Assembly: GCA_030433805.1 (NCBI GenBank)
Contig: JARUXA010000015.1
Location: forward strand, 62,001 to 126,000
Length of the DNA stretch: 64,000 bases
Source: Sphingomonas sp. PsM26
Lineage (GTDB): Bacteria > Pseudomonadota > Alphaproteobacteria > Sphingomonadales > Sphingomonadaceae
Direction: 5' to 3'
Position 1 is the stretch's first letter. Each line of letters begins with the position of its first letter. This document shows, one piece after another, positions 1 to 8,031 of this stretch. A program made the position numbers and the translations under genes. The notes under the pieces were generated by a model. It saw only the letters and a program-made list of their open reading frames with translations, was not told the DNA's origin and did not search any database.

Positions 1-247
1 CCGGGGTCAGCGCGGACTGCAGCCCGACGGCGACGGCTTCCTGGCCGATGTAGAGATGGCAAAAGCCGCCGATCAGGCCGAGGCCGTACAACTGGCCCGC
101 CTTTTCCTCGAAACGACGGATCAGCAACATCTGCTTGTAGAACTCGATCAGCTCGTCCTTCGAAGCCTGGTAAGGCGTCGGTTCATCGGGACGCTCGCGG
201 TTCGGGACCGGAGGTTCAGCTTTACGAAGGGCGGGGGCTTTGGCCAC
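1..247 (-). CDS. pdhA: Pyruvate dehydrogenase E1 alpha subunit, N-terminal part
   Basis: This is the first 82 codons of the E1 alpha subunit, which uses thiamine diphosphate to decarboxylate pyruvate in the pyruvate dehydrogenase complex. The frame is open to the window edge, so the gene is partial. After a short Pro/Lys-rich leader it shows the family block LIRRFEEKAGQLYGLGLIGG followed by FCHLYIGQEAVAVGL, both highly characteristic of alphaproteobacterial PdhA. The start is GTG: an in-frame TGA lies three codons upstream and a GAGG Shine-Dalgarno sits about 10 bases before it. The gene is divergent from the MFS gene, with about 170 bases of shared upstream region. The rest, including the ThDP motif, is outside the window. 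The identity is secure; the start is likely. Confidence 0.9.
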   Translation of the reverse strand, partial: MAKAPALRKAEPPVPNRERPDEPTPYQASKDELIEFYKQMLLIRRFEEKAGQLYGLGLIGGFCHLYIGQEAVAVGLQSALTP

Positions 248-420
248 GGACGATCAACCTCGTATCCTGGGATAATGTCGCGAGCCTATAGGCCCGTTGT
301 TGCGCGTATATCAATGTCCCGCATCAAATCCCTGGCGTCGCCGGGACGAACAGAAGTTTCCACGGGCCAAGCAAGACGATGATTGCGGCGCGCGCGCGGC
401 TGCGCCTAAGGGATGAGGCG

Positions 421-1701
421 ATGGCAGAGGCACCGCATCCCTTTCGTATTCCCAACTTCCGCGCCTATTGGGCATCGCGTCTGTCGGGGACGGTTGCGAT
501 CACCGCGATGGCGCTGATCGTCGGCTGGCAGGTCTACAGCCTCGCCCGCGCCACCATGGGGATTCGCGAGGCAGCGTTCCTGCTCGGCATGATTGGCGCG
601 GCGCAGTTCATTCCGCTGTTCGTGCTGACGCCGGTGGTCGGTCTCGTCGCCGATTCGGTCGATCGCCGCTGGATCGTGCGCGTGACGACGACGATCATGT
701 TGCTTACCGCAGCGACGCTCGGCGTGCTGACCGCGACGCACACGCTGACGCTGACCGCGCTGTTCACCGCCGCCGTGGTGTTCGGCATCGTCCGCGCCTT
801 CTCGGGCCCCGCCTATTCAGCGCTCGCGCCCAACCTCGTTCAGCGGGAAAGCCTGCCGACCGCGATCGCGGTCAGTTCGATCGCATGGCAGGTCGGTTCG
901 ATCGCGGGGCCCAGCCTCGGCGGGCTGCTGTTCGCGGTCCATCCCGACGTCGCCTACGCAGTCGTGGTCGGATTGCTGACGCTTGCGCTGGCGACGATGT
1001 TCCTGATCGGCCCGGTGCCGCAGCCCCCCGCCCAGCCCGACCAGCGCCCGCTCGCGCGGATCGCACAGGGGTTCGCTTATGTCCGCAACAACCGGCTGGT
1101 GCTGGCGACGATCACGCTCGACCTGTTCGCGGTGCTGCTCGCGGGGTCAACCGCGCTGTTGCCGGTGTTCGCGCGCGATATCCTCCACGTCGGCCCGCAA
1201 GGGCTCGGCCTGCTCGCGGCAAGCATGGGTGCGGGCGCAACCGTTACCGCCCTGTTCTTCTCGGTCCGCCCGATGAAGACCAACGTCGGGGTCAAGATGC
1301 TGATCGCGGTCATGGTGTTCGGTGCCGCGGTCATCGTGTTTGGCCTGTCGCGCAATCTCTGGCTCAGTTCGGCAGCGCTCGCGGTCGCCGGCTGTGGCGA
1401 CATGGTGTCGGTCTATGTCCGCCAGTCGCTGATCCAGCTGCACACCCCGGACTCGATGCGCGGCCGCGTCAGCGCGGTGTCGCAGCTGACGATTTCTGCC
1501 TCGAACGAGCTCGGTGAAGCGGAGAGCGGATTGCTTGCTGCACTGCTCGGCCCGGTCGGCGCGGTGCTGTTCGGCGGCATCGGTGCGATCGTCGTGACGA
1601 TCCTGTGGGTCCGCCTGTTTCCCGAGCTCAGGCTTGCCAAGACCTTCGACCAGCCCGACATAGCCCTAACAAAGACCCCAGCAGGAGTTGCGCAATCATG
1701 A
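421..1701 (+). CDS. MFS transporter, EntS-like (MFS_3 family)
   Basis: This is a 426-residue inner-membrane transporter of the major facilitator superfamily, resembling the EntS/MFS_3 exporters. Hydrophobic segments run through the whole length in the expected two-bundle pattern. The loop after helix 2 reads [13 protein letters not shown], the usual motif A position. A longer reading from 379 is possible, but ATG 421 follows an AAGGGA Shine-Dalgarno and gives a normal MFS N-terminus with a short cytoplasmic lead ([15 protein letters not shown]). Its stop overlaps the cysK start in an ATGA, so the two are translationally coupled. That suggests a link to cysteine or sulfur metabolites, but the substrate cannot be read from the sequence. 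Confidence 0.85.
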   Translation: MAEAPHPFRIPNFRAYWASRLSGTVAITAMALIVGWQVYSLARATMGIREAAFLLGMIGAAQFIPLFVLTPVVGLVADSVDRRWIVRVTTTIMLLTAATLGVLTATHTLTLTALFTAAVVFGIVRAFSGPAYSALAPNLVQRESLPTAIAVSSIAWQVGSIAGPSLGGLLFAVHPDVAYAVVVGLLTLALATMFLIGPVPQPPAQPDQRPLARIAQGFAYVRNNRLVLATITLDLFAVLLAGSTALLPVFARDILHVGPQGLGLLAASMGAGATVTALFFSVRPMKTNVGVKMLIAVMVFGAAVIVFGLSRNLWLSSAALAVAGCGDMVSVYVRQSLIQLHTPDSMRGRVSAVSQLTISASNELGEAESGLLAALLGPVGAVLFGGIGAIVVTILWVRLFPELRLAKTFDQPDIALTKTPAGVAQS

Positions 1702-2618
1702 AGGCGAACACCATCCTGGATACGATCGGCAACACGCCGCACGTCCGTATCCAGAAGCTCTTCCCCGGCGCCGAAGTCTGGATCAAGTCGGAACGCTCCA
1801 ACCCCGGGGGGTCGATCAAGGACCGCATCGCGCTCGCGATGATCGAGGCGGCGGAGCGCGACGGGCACCTCCAGCCCGGCGGGACGATCATCGAGCCGAC
1901 CAGCGGCAACACCGGCGTCGGCCTCGCGATGGTCGCCGCGGTCAAGGGCTACAAGCTCGTCCTCGTCATGCCCGAAAGCATGTCGCTCGAACGCCGCCGC
2001 TTGATGCTCGCTTACGGCGCAACGTTCGATCTCACCCCGCGCGAAAAGGGCATGAAGGGCGCGATCGAACGCGCGCTCGAACTGGTCGAGCAGACCCCGG
2101 GCGCGTGGATGCCACAGCAGTTCGAGAACGCCGCCAACATCGACGTCCACGTTCGCACGACTGCGATCGAGATCCTGAACGATTTCCGCGATTCGCCGAT
2201 CGACGTGATCATCACCGGCGTCGGCACCGGCGGCCACATCACCGGCGTTGCCGAGGCGCTCAAGAAGGAATGGCCCAACCTCAAGGTCTATGCGGTCGAG
2301 CCGGAAGCATCGCCGGTCATCTCGGGCGGCACGCCCGGCCCGCATCCGATCCAGGGAATTGGTGCCGGGTTCGTCCCCGCCAATCTCCACACCCAGGCGA
2401 TCGACGGCGCGATCAAGGTCGATGCCGCTGTGGCCAAGGACATGGCACGGCGCTCGGCTGCCGAGGAAGGGATGCTCGTCGGGATCAGCTCGGGCGCGAC
2501 GCTGGCCGCGATCCTGCAGAAGCTCCCCGACTTGCCGGACGACGTTCGCGTGCTCGGGTTCAACTATGATACCGGCGAACGGTATCTGTCGGTTCCGGAC
2601 TTCCTGCCGGAAAGCTGA
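1698..2618 (+). CDS. cysK: Cysteine synthase A (O-acetylserine sulfhydrylase)
   Basis: This 306-residue PLP enzyme makes cysteine from O-acetylserine and sulfide in the cytoplasm. The PLP lysine lies in [16 protein letters not shown] near residue 43. The substrate loop PTSGNTG follows around residue 72, and a glycine-rich phosphate-binding loop [11 protein letters not shown] lies near 177. The length matches CysK/CysM proteins. Start ATG 1698 overlaps the MFS stop by four bases, and the residues after it ([18 protein letters not shown]) are the normal family N-terminus. A perfect hairpin follows the stop. CysM is a possible alternative name, because K and M types are hard to separate by eye; the enzyme class is certain. 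Confidence 0.93.
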   Translation: MKANTILDTIGNTPHVRIQKLFPGAEVWIKSERSNPGGSIKDRIALAMIEAAERDGHLQPGGTIIEPTSGNTGVGLAMVAAVKGYKLVLVMPESMSLERRRLMLAYGATFDLTPREKGMKGAIERALELVEQTPGAWMPQQFENAANIDVHVRTTAIEILNDFRDSPIDVIITGVGTGGHITGVAEALKKEWPNLKVYAVEPEASPVISGGTPGPHPIQGIGAGFVPANLHTQAIDGAIKVDAAVAKDMARRSAAEEGMLVGISSGATLAAILQKLPDLPDDVRVLGFNYDTGERYLSVPDFLPES

Positions 2619-2627
2619 TCCACAGAA

Positions 2628-2653
2628 AGCCCCTCCCCTGAAGGGGAGGGGCT
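2628..2653 (+). terminator. Perfect 12-bp hairpin after cysK
   Basis: AGCCCCTCCCCT (2628-2639) and its exact reverse complement (2642-2653) are separated by only GA. It lies 9 bases after the cysK stop. There is no U-run, only CTAAGTTCTTGGG after it. The C4TC4 stem is a common intergenic repeat type in GC-rich Proteobacteria, so it may be a repeat that serves as a terminator or mRNA stabiliser. Confidence 0.6.
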
Positions 2654-2759
2654 AAGTTCTTGGGTCCACGCCGCAACCGCGGGATATTTCGCTTCCCGCC
2701 AAAAATGCGCTAAGGGCGCCGACCATTCCCGGTCAGGAGCCTTTCGTGCCCCCTTCCTC

Positions 2760-4151
2760 GTGCCTCTCGTCGATCCGCTGACCCCCGTGCGTCCTTCCCC
2801 GCAAGTAAGCACCACGCTGCGCGCGATCCTGATCGTGATCGCCGTGTTGGCCGTGCTGATCCCGGTGCTGCTCGTGCGCACTGCGCCACGCACCGTGTCG
2901 CACCACCGCGTCCGGACGCTACCGCAGCGCGTCGTCCCCCAGGCCGAACTCCCGCCCGTCGAACCCGTGGCGTTCCAGAACCTCGATCCGCAGGATGCGC
3001 GGTCCTACAATGCCGACGTTCCGTTCGTCGACGGTCCCAACCCCGCCGCCCGGCCATTCCGCCTGATCGGCGATCCTTCCGCCCGCGCCCGCGCGACCGA
3101 CTGCATGGCGGCCGCGGTCCTGTATGAAGCGGGCGACGACTCGACCGGTCAGCGCGCCGTCGCGCAGGTCGTTCTCAACCGCGTCCGCCACCCCGCCTTC
3201 CCCAAGACGATCTGCGGCGTGGTGTTCCAGGGCGCGGATCGCAGCACCGGGTGCCAGTTCACCTTCACCTGCGATGGCGCACTGACTCGCAACCGCTGGA
3301 GCGAGGCGCAATGGAACCGCGCGCGCGGCATCGCCGCCGCTGCGCTCAGCGGAAACGTGTTCGGCAAGGTCGGCTACGCGACGCATTATCACACCAATTG
3401 GGTCGTCCCCTACTGGCAGGCCAGCCTCGACAAGATCGCCGCAGTCGATACGCACCTGTTCTTCCGCTGGACCGGCTGGTGGGGCACCGCGGCTGCATTC
3501 AACCGCCATGTCTCGAGCGACGAACCGGTCGTTGCGGCGCTGGCGCCTTATTCGGAGGCGCACCGTAGTGCGGTCGACAGCATGACCGGCTTACCGATGA
3601 CGGCAAACCCGCTGTTCGATCGGGCAGCGGCAGAGGCACCGCTGCCGTCCGCGCTCAGCGGCGCGTCGGGGAGCTTCCTGGTGACGCTGGATGCGGACAC
3701 CATGTCCCCAGACGGCTTCGCTGCGTACGCGGCGCGGGCTTGCGGGGATCGCGCCTATTGCAAAGTTATGGGCTGGACCGACCCGAGCAAGACGCCGACC
3801 GCGCTGCCATTGCAACCATCGCAGATCGCCGCGATGTCCTTCAGCTATCTGCGCGACCGGTCGCGGGGATATGACAAGGCTTTGTGGAATTGCCGCGAGT
3901 TTCGCCGCCCAGCCGCGAACCAGTGTATGAAGGCCCAGACCTTCCTGTCCACCGCGCAATTGGTCAGCGAGACGCTCAAGCTCGACGAAGAGCCAGCCCC
4001 GGCGGCCGCGCTTCCGCCGCATGTCCCGCTGCTGTCCGATGGACTGACCGGTATTCGTCGAAAGGAACCAGCAGCCGACAAAGCTGCGGCACCCGGACGT
4101 GGCACGCTGCTCGTACCGGTAATGAAACCAGGCGAAGCGGCTAAACCCTGA
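2760..4151 (+). CDS. Cell wall hydrolase, SleB-type, membrane anchored
   Basis: This 463-residue protein has one transmembrane or signal-anchor segment at about residues 20-40 (AILIVIAVLAVLIPVLLV), so most of it is periplasmic. Residues about 117-240 match the SleB hydrolase_2 domain: a conserved glutamate in AAAVLYEAG, then GQRAVAQVVLNRVRHPAFP, FTFTCDGA, and the signature YATHYHTNWVVPYW. SleB domains act on peptidoglycan as lytic transglycosylase-like enzymes. The C-terminal 200 residues are not recognised beyond a short cysteine-containing stretch. The start is GTG 2760, the first start in frame, with GGAG about 20 bases upstream, so the exact start is uncertain. In alphaproteobacteria such proteins remodel the cell wall during growth rather than spore germination. 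Confidence 0.85.
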   Translation: MPLVDPLTPVRPSPQVSTTLRAILIVIAVLAVLIPVLLVRTAPRTVSHHRVRTLPQRVVPQAELPPVEPVAFQNLDPQDARSYNADVPFVDGPNPAARPFRLIGDPSARARATDCMAAAVLYEAGDDSTGQRAVAQVVLNRVRHPAFPKTICGVVFQGADRSTGCQFTFTCDGALTRNRWSEAQWNRARGIAAAALSGNVFGKVGYATHYHTNWVVPYWQASLDKIAAVDTHLFFRWTGWWGTAAAFNRHVSSDEPVVAALAPYSEAHRSAVDSMTGLPMTANPLFDRAAAEAPLPSALSGASGSFLVTLDADTMSPDGFAAYAARACGDRAYCKVMGWTDPSKTPTALPLQPSQIAAMSFSYLRDRSRGYDKALWNCREFRRPAANQCMKAQTFLSTAQLVSETLKLDEEPAPAAALPPHVPLLSDGLTGIRRKEPAADKAAAPGRGTLLVPVMKPGEAAKP

Positions 4152-4184
4152 CCAGATGATCCGCACTGCGCGAACGCAGGCGGA

Positions 4185-5138
4185 TCAGCGAGGCGCGATT
4201 TCCCATTCTGCGCCCTTGCGCCGCGCGATCGCACCGACGCGCGCGGCAAGCCGGGGTACGTCATCCGATGCTTCGCCCGTCAGGTGGATCGTACCCGTAA
4301 CGGGGCGCTGCGCCAGAACCGGTTCGATCGCCACGTGCACGCCGTCAAGCCGCCGCAGGACGCTGACCACTCGGGCAAAAGGCTCCCCTGCAAACGTCAC
4401 GGCGCCCGTCCGCCAGCCACCGACATGGGACGGATTGACGCGCGACACCGCGACATGCCCGGTATCGTCGCGCGCGGTCACCGCCGCGCCCGCCTGAAGC
4501 GTCAGCTTGTCCTTGCGGGGCTGGAACAGCACGGCCCCCTCCGCAACCTGCACATCGAGCCGGTAGCCCTCGCGTTCGGCATTGAACACGGTTCCCATGT
4601 CCTTGACGCTCAACATACCCGACCTGAGCAGGAACGGCTTGTCGGCATCGTGGCGGACGTGAAACGTAGCCTCCCCCGCCGCGAGCGTTGCGGTTCGCGG
4701 GTTGGACCGGTCAAGTTCGAGCCGCGTTGCGCCATTCAGGTCGACGCGCGTTCCATCGGCCAACGCGATCGTTCGCTGCTCGCCGGGCTTGGTCGTGACG
4801 ACATAAGGGTCTGCGGTCGTGTTGGGCAGCGACGGCATGACGACCAGCGACAAGCTCGCCGCCAGCGCAAGTGCCCCTGCCCCGACCCCCCAGCGCAGCC
4901 ACGAGCGTGCCCGGTTGCGCTCGGCCGGCGGCACGGCTTCGGCGGCATCGACCGGGAACAGTTCCGGGTGATCCGCCATATGTTCCAGATCGAGCGCAAC
5001 GGCATCATACGCCGCAGCGTTCTCGGCATCCGCCTCGAGCCAGTCGACGAAGCTGCGCCAGGCGGCTTCGTCCATGTCGTTCTGGCGCAAATGCCATTCG
5101 ATCGCCTGATCCGTCCTGTTCGAGCCATCAGCGCTCAT
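4185..5138 (-). CDS. fecR: FecR-family anti-sigma factor
   Basis: This 317-residue single-pass membrane protein pairs with the upstream ECF sigma factor. Domains in order: a cytoplasmic DUF4880-like N-terminus (AIEWHLRQNDMDEAAWRSF, residues 12-50) that binds sigma; a transmembrane helix near residue 95 (GAGALALAASLSLVVMP); a periplasmic FecR domain (TTKPGEQRTIALADGTRVDL through GTVFNAEREGYRLDVQVAEG); and a C-terminal segment resembling the STN-like fold. ATG 5138 lies 11 bases inside the fecI gene, so the two are coupled. Known FecR proteins relay an outer-membrane receptor signal to FecI. No TonB-dependent receptor is in the window, so the input is unknown. Confidence 0.88.
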   Translation of the reverse strand: MSADGSNRTDQAIEWHLRQNDMDEAAWRSFVDWLEADAENAAAYDAVALDLEHMADHPELFPVDAAEAVPPAERNRARSWLRWGVGAGALALAASLSLVVMPSLPNTTADPYVVTTKPGEQRTIALADGTRVDLNGATRLELDRSNPRTATLAAGEATFHVRHDADKPFLLRSGMLSVKDMGTVFNAEREGYRLDVQVAEGAVLFQPRKDKLTLQAGAAVTARDDTGHVAVSRVNPSHVGGWRTGAVTFAGEPFARVVSVLRRLDGVHVAIEPVLAQRPVTGTIHLTGEASDDVPRLAARVGAIARRKGAEWEIAPR

Positions 5139-5784
5139 GGCGATTCCCTTCGTCTTCAAGACGATGCGGCTTGGCCGTTTCCGCCTCACGCGACTCGTTG
5201 GCGCCCGAGTTTTTGGGGCCCGACATCTTCGGGTTGGTGTCTTCATCCACCGGCTCGTCGGTGCGGCCGGCGCAAATCTGCCGTACGGCCCGGCGCAACA
5301 GCTTCTCGACGCCGCTCACCGTCATCCCCAGACGTTCCGCAATCTCCTTCTGCGGTTGATCCTCGATTCGATACAAACGGAGAGCCACCCGCATCCGTTC
5401 AGGCATCGTCGCGACTTCGGCTTCGATCTGGCGCAACCGTTCACGCCCGAGCAGCGCGCGTTCCGCATCGGGCTGTTCATCCGCGGTCGGCTGCGCGTCC
5501 TGCCATGCGGTGTCCCGTGCGCCCGACCGCGCCGTCGCCAGCCGTCGGTCGGCGGCGAGGTTGGACGCCATCCGGCACAGATAGGCCGTCGGTTGCGCGA
5601 CGGGTTCCTGCACGTCGTGTGTGTCGAGCTTTACCCAGATGTCCTGCAGCGCGTCTTCGGCGTCGTCGGCGGTGCCAAGCCGTGCCGTCAGCAAGCGCAG
5701 CAGCAGCGATCGTTCCTGGAGGAACACCGCCTTCAGTCCGGCCTGGCTACCAGAGGGAGATGAATCACATTCCATCACTGCCAT
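5128..5784 (-). CDS. fecI: ECF sigma factor, FecI-like
   Basis: This is a 218-residue extracytoplasmic-function sigma factor. Region 2 spans about residues 20-80, with DDAEDALQDIWVKL and AYLCRMASNLAADRRL (core and -10 contact). Region 4 spans about 120-170, with a helix-turn-helix in IAERLGMTVSGVEKLLRRAV. After region 4 there is a hydrophilic tail of about 45 residues rich in Asp, Asn, Lys and Arg, longer than usual for FecI. Two near ATGs, 5784 and 5775, are possible starts; 5784 is preceded by GGGG about 7 bases upstream. The gene is followed by fecR with an 11-base overlap. It probably transcribes its own pair and an unlinked target. Confidence 0.88.
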   Translation of the reverse strand: MAVMECDSSPSGSQAGLKAVFLQERSLLLRLLTARLGTADDAEDALQDIWVKLDTHDVQEPVAQPTAYLCRMASNLAADRRLATARSGARDTAWQDAQPTADEQPDAERALLGRERLRQIEAEVATMPERMRVALRLYRIEDQPQKEIAERLGMTVSGVEKLLRRAVRQICAGRTDEPVDEDTNPKMSGPKNSGANESREAETAKPHRLEDEGNRHER

Positions 5785-5839
5785 GCTAAAGCCCCGATTT
5801 CGGCGCTTCGCAAGGCGCGATGCAGCCAAAGGGGGAGAA

Positions 5840-6760
5840 TCAGGCGGCCAGCCGCTCGCTTGTCGCTACAGTACTGCGGGGCTGTAAAGAAGCGTCGCTA
5901 GGCCCCTGAAACGGACGTTCGCGGATCCGGTCACTGGTCAGTTGGCGGGCGGCCAGCCGGCGCGCGAGAAACGTGTAGAAGAACCAGTCCCGACCGCTGC
6001 CCATCGCGAAATGGTAGGCGAGCCGCTCGATCAGCGTCCAGCGGATCGATGCCCGGTCGCGATCGCGCGACGACGGGGTGCAGCGGAATGCCCCCGCATA
6101 GGCGATCCGCCCCACGCGTGCGACGCGGTGCATGATCTCATGGTCTTCCAGCACATAGCCCCAACGCTGCGGGTCGAACTGGCCTACCTGATGGAGTGCG
6201 TCCGCGCGGAACACCTGCCCCGCACCGCCGGTGTGGCACTGTCGCGGGAACACCGCCGCGGCGCATGCGATCCGCCGCGACGCGCGTCGATGGTCCCTCG
6301 CGGTCGCGTCCGCCGGGACGAAACATGCGCCTGCCGCCACGGCACCACCATCCAGCAGATATCCGGCCTGCCGCAGATAGTCGGGGGGATACAGTGTGTC
6401 GGCATCACAGGTCGCGACATAGCCGGACCGCACCTGCGCGACACCCGCGGCGAGCGCGTTGATCTTCCCCGGTCGCGGCTCGACGAGTAGCGTGAACGCC
6501 ATGCCAAGCTGGCGGCAGACCGCAGCCGCGACCGCCCCGCCGCCATCGGTCGAGCCATTGTCGACGAGTATCAAGTGGAACGGCACGTCCTGCGCGGCGA
6601 GGCTGGCGAGCGTGCTCCCGATGAGCGCGCATTCGTTGAAGAACGGGACGACGACCGTCCAGCGGCTGGCGTGCTGTACGGGCGGAGGATCGATCGGAAC
6701 GGCATGCAGGCGGTCAAAGCAAAGCGTCGCGGTGAGCAAGGCAAGTCTCCTTGCTGCCAT
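5840..6760 (-). CDS. Family 2 glycosyltransferase
   Basis: This 306-residue GT-A fold enzyme is predicted to transfer a sugar from a nucleotide donor. It shows the N-terminal WTVVVPFFNECALI strand, LVDNGSTDGG, the metal-binding DxD in TCDADTLYPPDYL near residue 120, and the downstream acidic VLEDHEIMHRV near 205, where the catalytic base is expected. There are no strong transmembrane helices, so it is probably cytoplasmic or peripheral. ATG 6760 is the first start. However, AAGGAG lies inside the reading frame, 7 bases before a TTG at 6739, so the true start may be 6739. It lies 55 bases ahead of fecI on the same strand. The substrate is unknown. Confidence 0.82.
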   Translation of the reverse strand: MAARRLALLTATLCFDRLHAVPIDPPPVQHASRWTVVVPFFNECALIGSTLASLAAQDVPFHLILVDNGSTDGGGAVAAAVCRQLGMAFTLLVEPRPGKINALAAGVAQVRSGYVATCDADTLYPPDYLRQAGYLLDGGAVAAGACFVPADATARDHRRASRRIACAAAVFPRQCHTGGAGQVFRADALHQVGQFDPQRWGYVLEDHEIMHRVARVGRIAYAGAFRCTPSSRDRDRASIRWTLIERLAYHFAMGSGRDWFFYTFLARRLAARQLTSDRIRERPFQGPSDASLQPRSTVATSERLAA

Positions 6761-6829
6761 GACGACGTCGTCTCGGCATAACCGGACACACTTGGAAACA
6801 TGACGAAAATTTCACCCCGTGGCGCGAGA

Positions 6830-7288
6830 TCAGCGCCGCGCGAGCCGGCCCAGCACTTCGTCCAGCGCCGACAGGAACCGCGATCGGTCGGTCTTCGCAA
6901 ACGGCGCCGGTCCGCCGATCGCATCGCCGCCCGCGCGCAAGTCCGCCATGATCGCGCGGACCGCGATCGCATTGCCGATCGATGCGCTGGTGAACGGCTT
7001 GCCATTGGGGGCCAGCACGCTTGCGCCCGCCTTGAGGCAGCGATCGGCGAGCAGGATATCGCCGGTGACGACCACGCTCGCGGCGTCAGCGCGCTCCGCG
7101 ATCCAGTCGTCGGCCTCGTCGAACCCCGCACCGACCACGATCCGCGCGAGCAGCGGATGGATCGGGATCCGGATCGGGCTGTTGCTGACGACGGTGACCG
7201 CGACCGAGCGGCGCAAGGCGACCTTGTAGATCTCGTCCTTGACCGGGCAGGCGTCGGCATCGACATAGATGTGCAGCGGCGACGTCAT
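6830..7288 (-). CDS. YaiI/YqxD family protein (UPF0178, DUF188)
   Basis: This 152-residue protein of unknown function is a full-length member of the UPF0178/DUF188 family. The diagnostic N-terminus HIYVDADACPVKDEIYKVA is present, followed by VVVGAGFDEADDWIAERA and VVTGDILLADRCL. The pattern of conserved aspartates (VDADACPV, GDILLADR) resembles PIN-like nuclease folds, to which this family has been related; activity is not established. It is divergent from the gamma-carbonic anhydrase gene, with about 80 bases between the two starts. Confidence 0.88.
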   Translation of the reverse strand: MTSPLHIYVDADACPVKDEIYKVALRRSVAVTVVSNSPIRIPIHPLLARIVVGAGFDEADDWIAERADAASVVVTGDILLADRCLKAGASVLAPNGKPFTSASIGNAIAVRAIMADLRAGGDAIGGPAPFAKTDRSRFLSALDEVLGRLARR

Positions 7289-7371
7289 GGTTTGTGCCCT
7301 CTAGCGAAAGCGCGGCGGACATTCCATATCGGTTCGGCGCCACGGGGTGCGGTCACGAAGGAGCACGCCCC

Positions 7372-7896
7372 ATGCCGCTGTACGAAATCGACGGAAAAGC
7401 CCCCACGCTCGGCACCGGCAGCTGGGTTGCACCAAGCGCCGAACTGATCGGCGACGTCGTGCTCGGGGAGGACGCGAGCGTCTGGTTCGGCAGCGTGATC
7501 CGTGCGGACAACACCCGGATCACCGTCGGCGCGCGCAGCAACGTGCAGGAAGGTGCGATGGGGCATTCCGATCCGGGCGCGCCGCTCACGATCGGTCAGG
7601 ATTGCACGATCGGGCATCATGCGATCCTGCACGGCTGCACCATCGGCGACCGGGTTCTGATCGGCATGGGCGCGACGATCCTTAATCATGCCGTGATCGG
7701 GGAGGATTCGTTGGTCGGTGCCGGTGCGCTCGTCACCGAGGGCAAGGTGTTCCCGCCCGGCAGCCTGATCGTCGGCAGCCCGGCTCGCGCAGTGCGCGAG
7801 CTCGATGCTTCGGCCAAGGCGATGTTGCTCGTATCGGCGCAGCATTATGTGTCAAACGCGCTGAAATACGCTGCTGGACTGCGGCGTATCGACTGA
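7372..7896 (+). CDS. Gamma-carbonic anhydrase family protein
   Basis: This 174-residue protein has a left-handed beta-helix built from hexapeptide repeats and is expected to form a trimer. The metal-site histidines of gamma-class carbonic anhydrases are visible in AMGHSDPG and GHHAILHGCTIG. The repeat run from about residue 25 to 135 (IGDVVLGEDASVWFGSVIRA onwards) is typical of the YrdA/PaaY/CaiE subgroup. ATG 7372 follows AAGGAGC at a good distance; the earlier in-frame start at 7294 would add an unconserved leader. The sequence cannot tell whether it is an active carbonic anhydrase or a related enzyme. Confidence 0.9.
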   Translation: MPLYEIDGKAPTLGTGSWVAPSAELIGDVVLGEDASVWFGSVIRADNTRITVGARSNVQEGAMGHSDPGAPLTIGQDCTIGHHAILHGCTIGDRVLIGMGATILNHAVIGEDSLVGAGALVTEGKVFPPGSLIVGSPARAVRELDASAKAMLLVSAQHYVSNALKYAAGLRRID

Positions 7897-8031
7897 CGCC
7901 TGACTGGAATCCGGATCGCGGCGGTACAGATCGTGCTTGAATCGCGGCGCTCGCTTCGAGCGGTCTGTCGCACCAACTGGCGCGCAAATCGAATGATTCG
8001 CCAAGTTCGGCTTGCATCGAACGGTGCTGCG

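Noticed and set aside
2631..2653. Rho-independent terminator of the classical type after cysK
   Set aside because: The stem is perfect but there is no U-tract and the loop is only two bases, so I call it a hairpin with probable rather than certain terminator function.
4284..5789. A 501-codon plus-strand frame opposite fecR and fecI
   Set aside because: The minus strand encodes a clear sigma/anti-sigma pair with all motifs. The plus-strand product is Arg/Pro-rich and shows no family.
7933..8031. Longer N-terminus for the ABC exporter
   Set aside because: The extra residues are basic and unlike exporter N-termini, and GTG 7933 has no convincing ribosome site. A longer start is not excluded.
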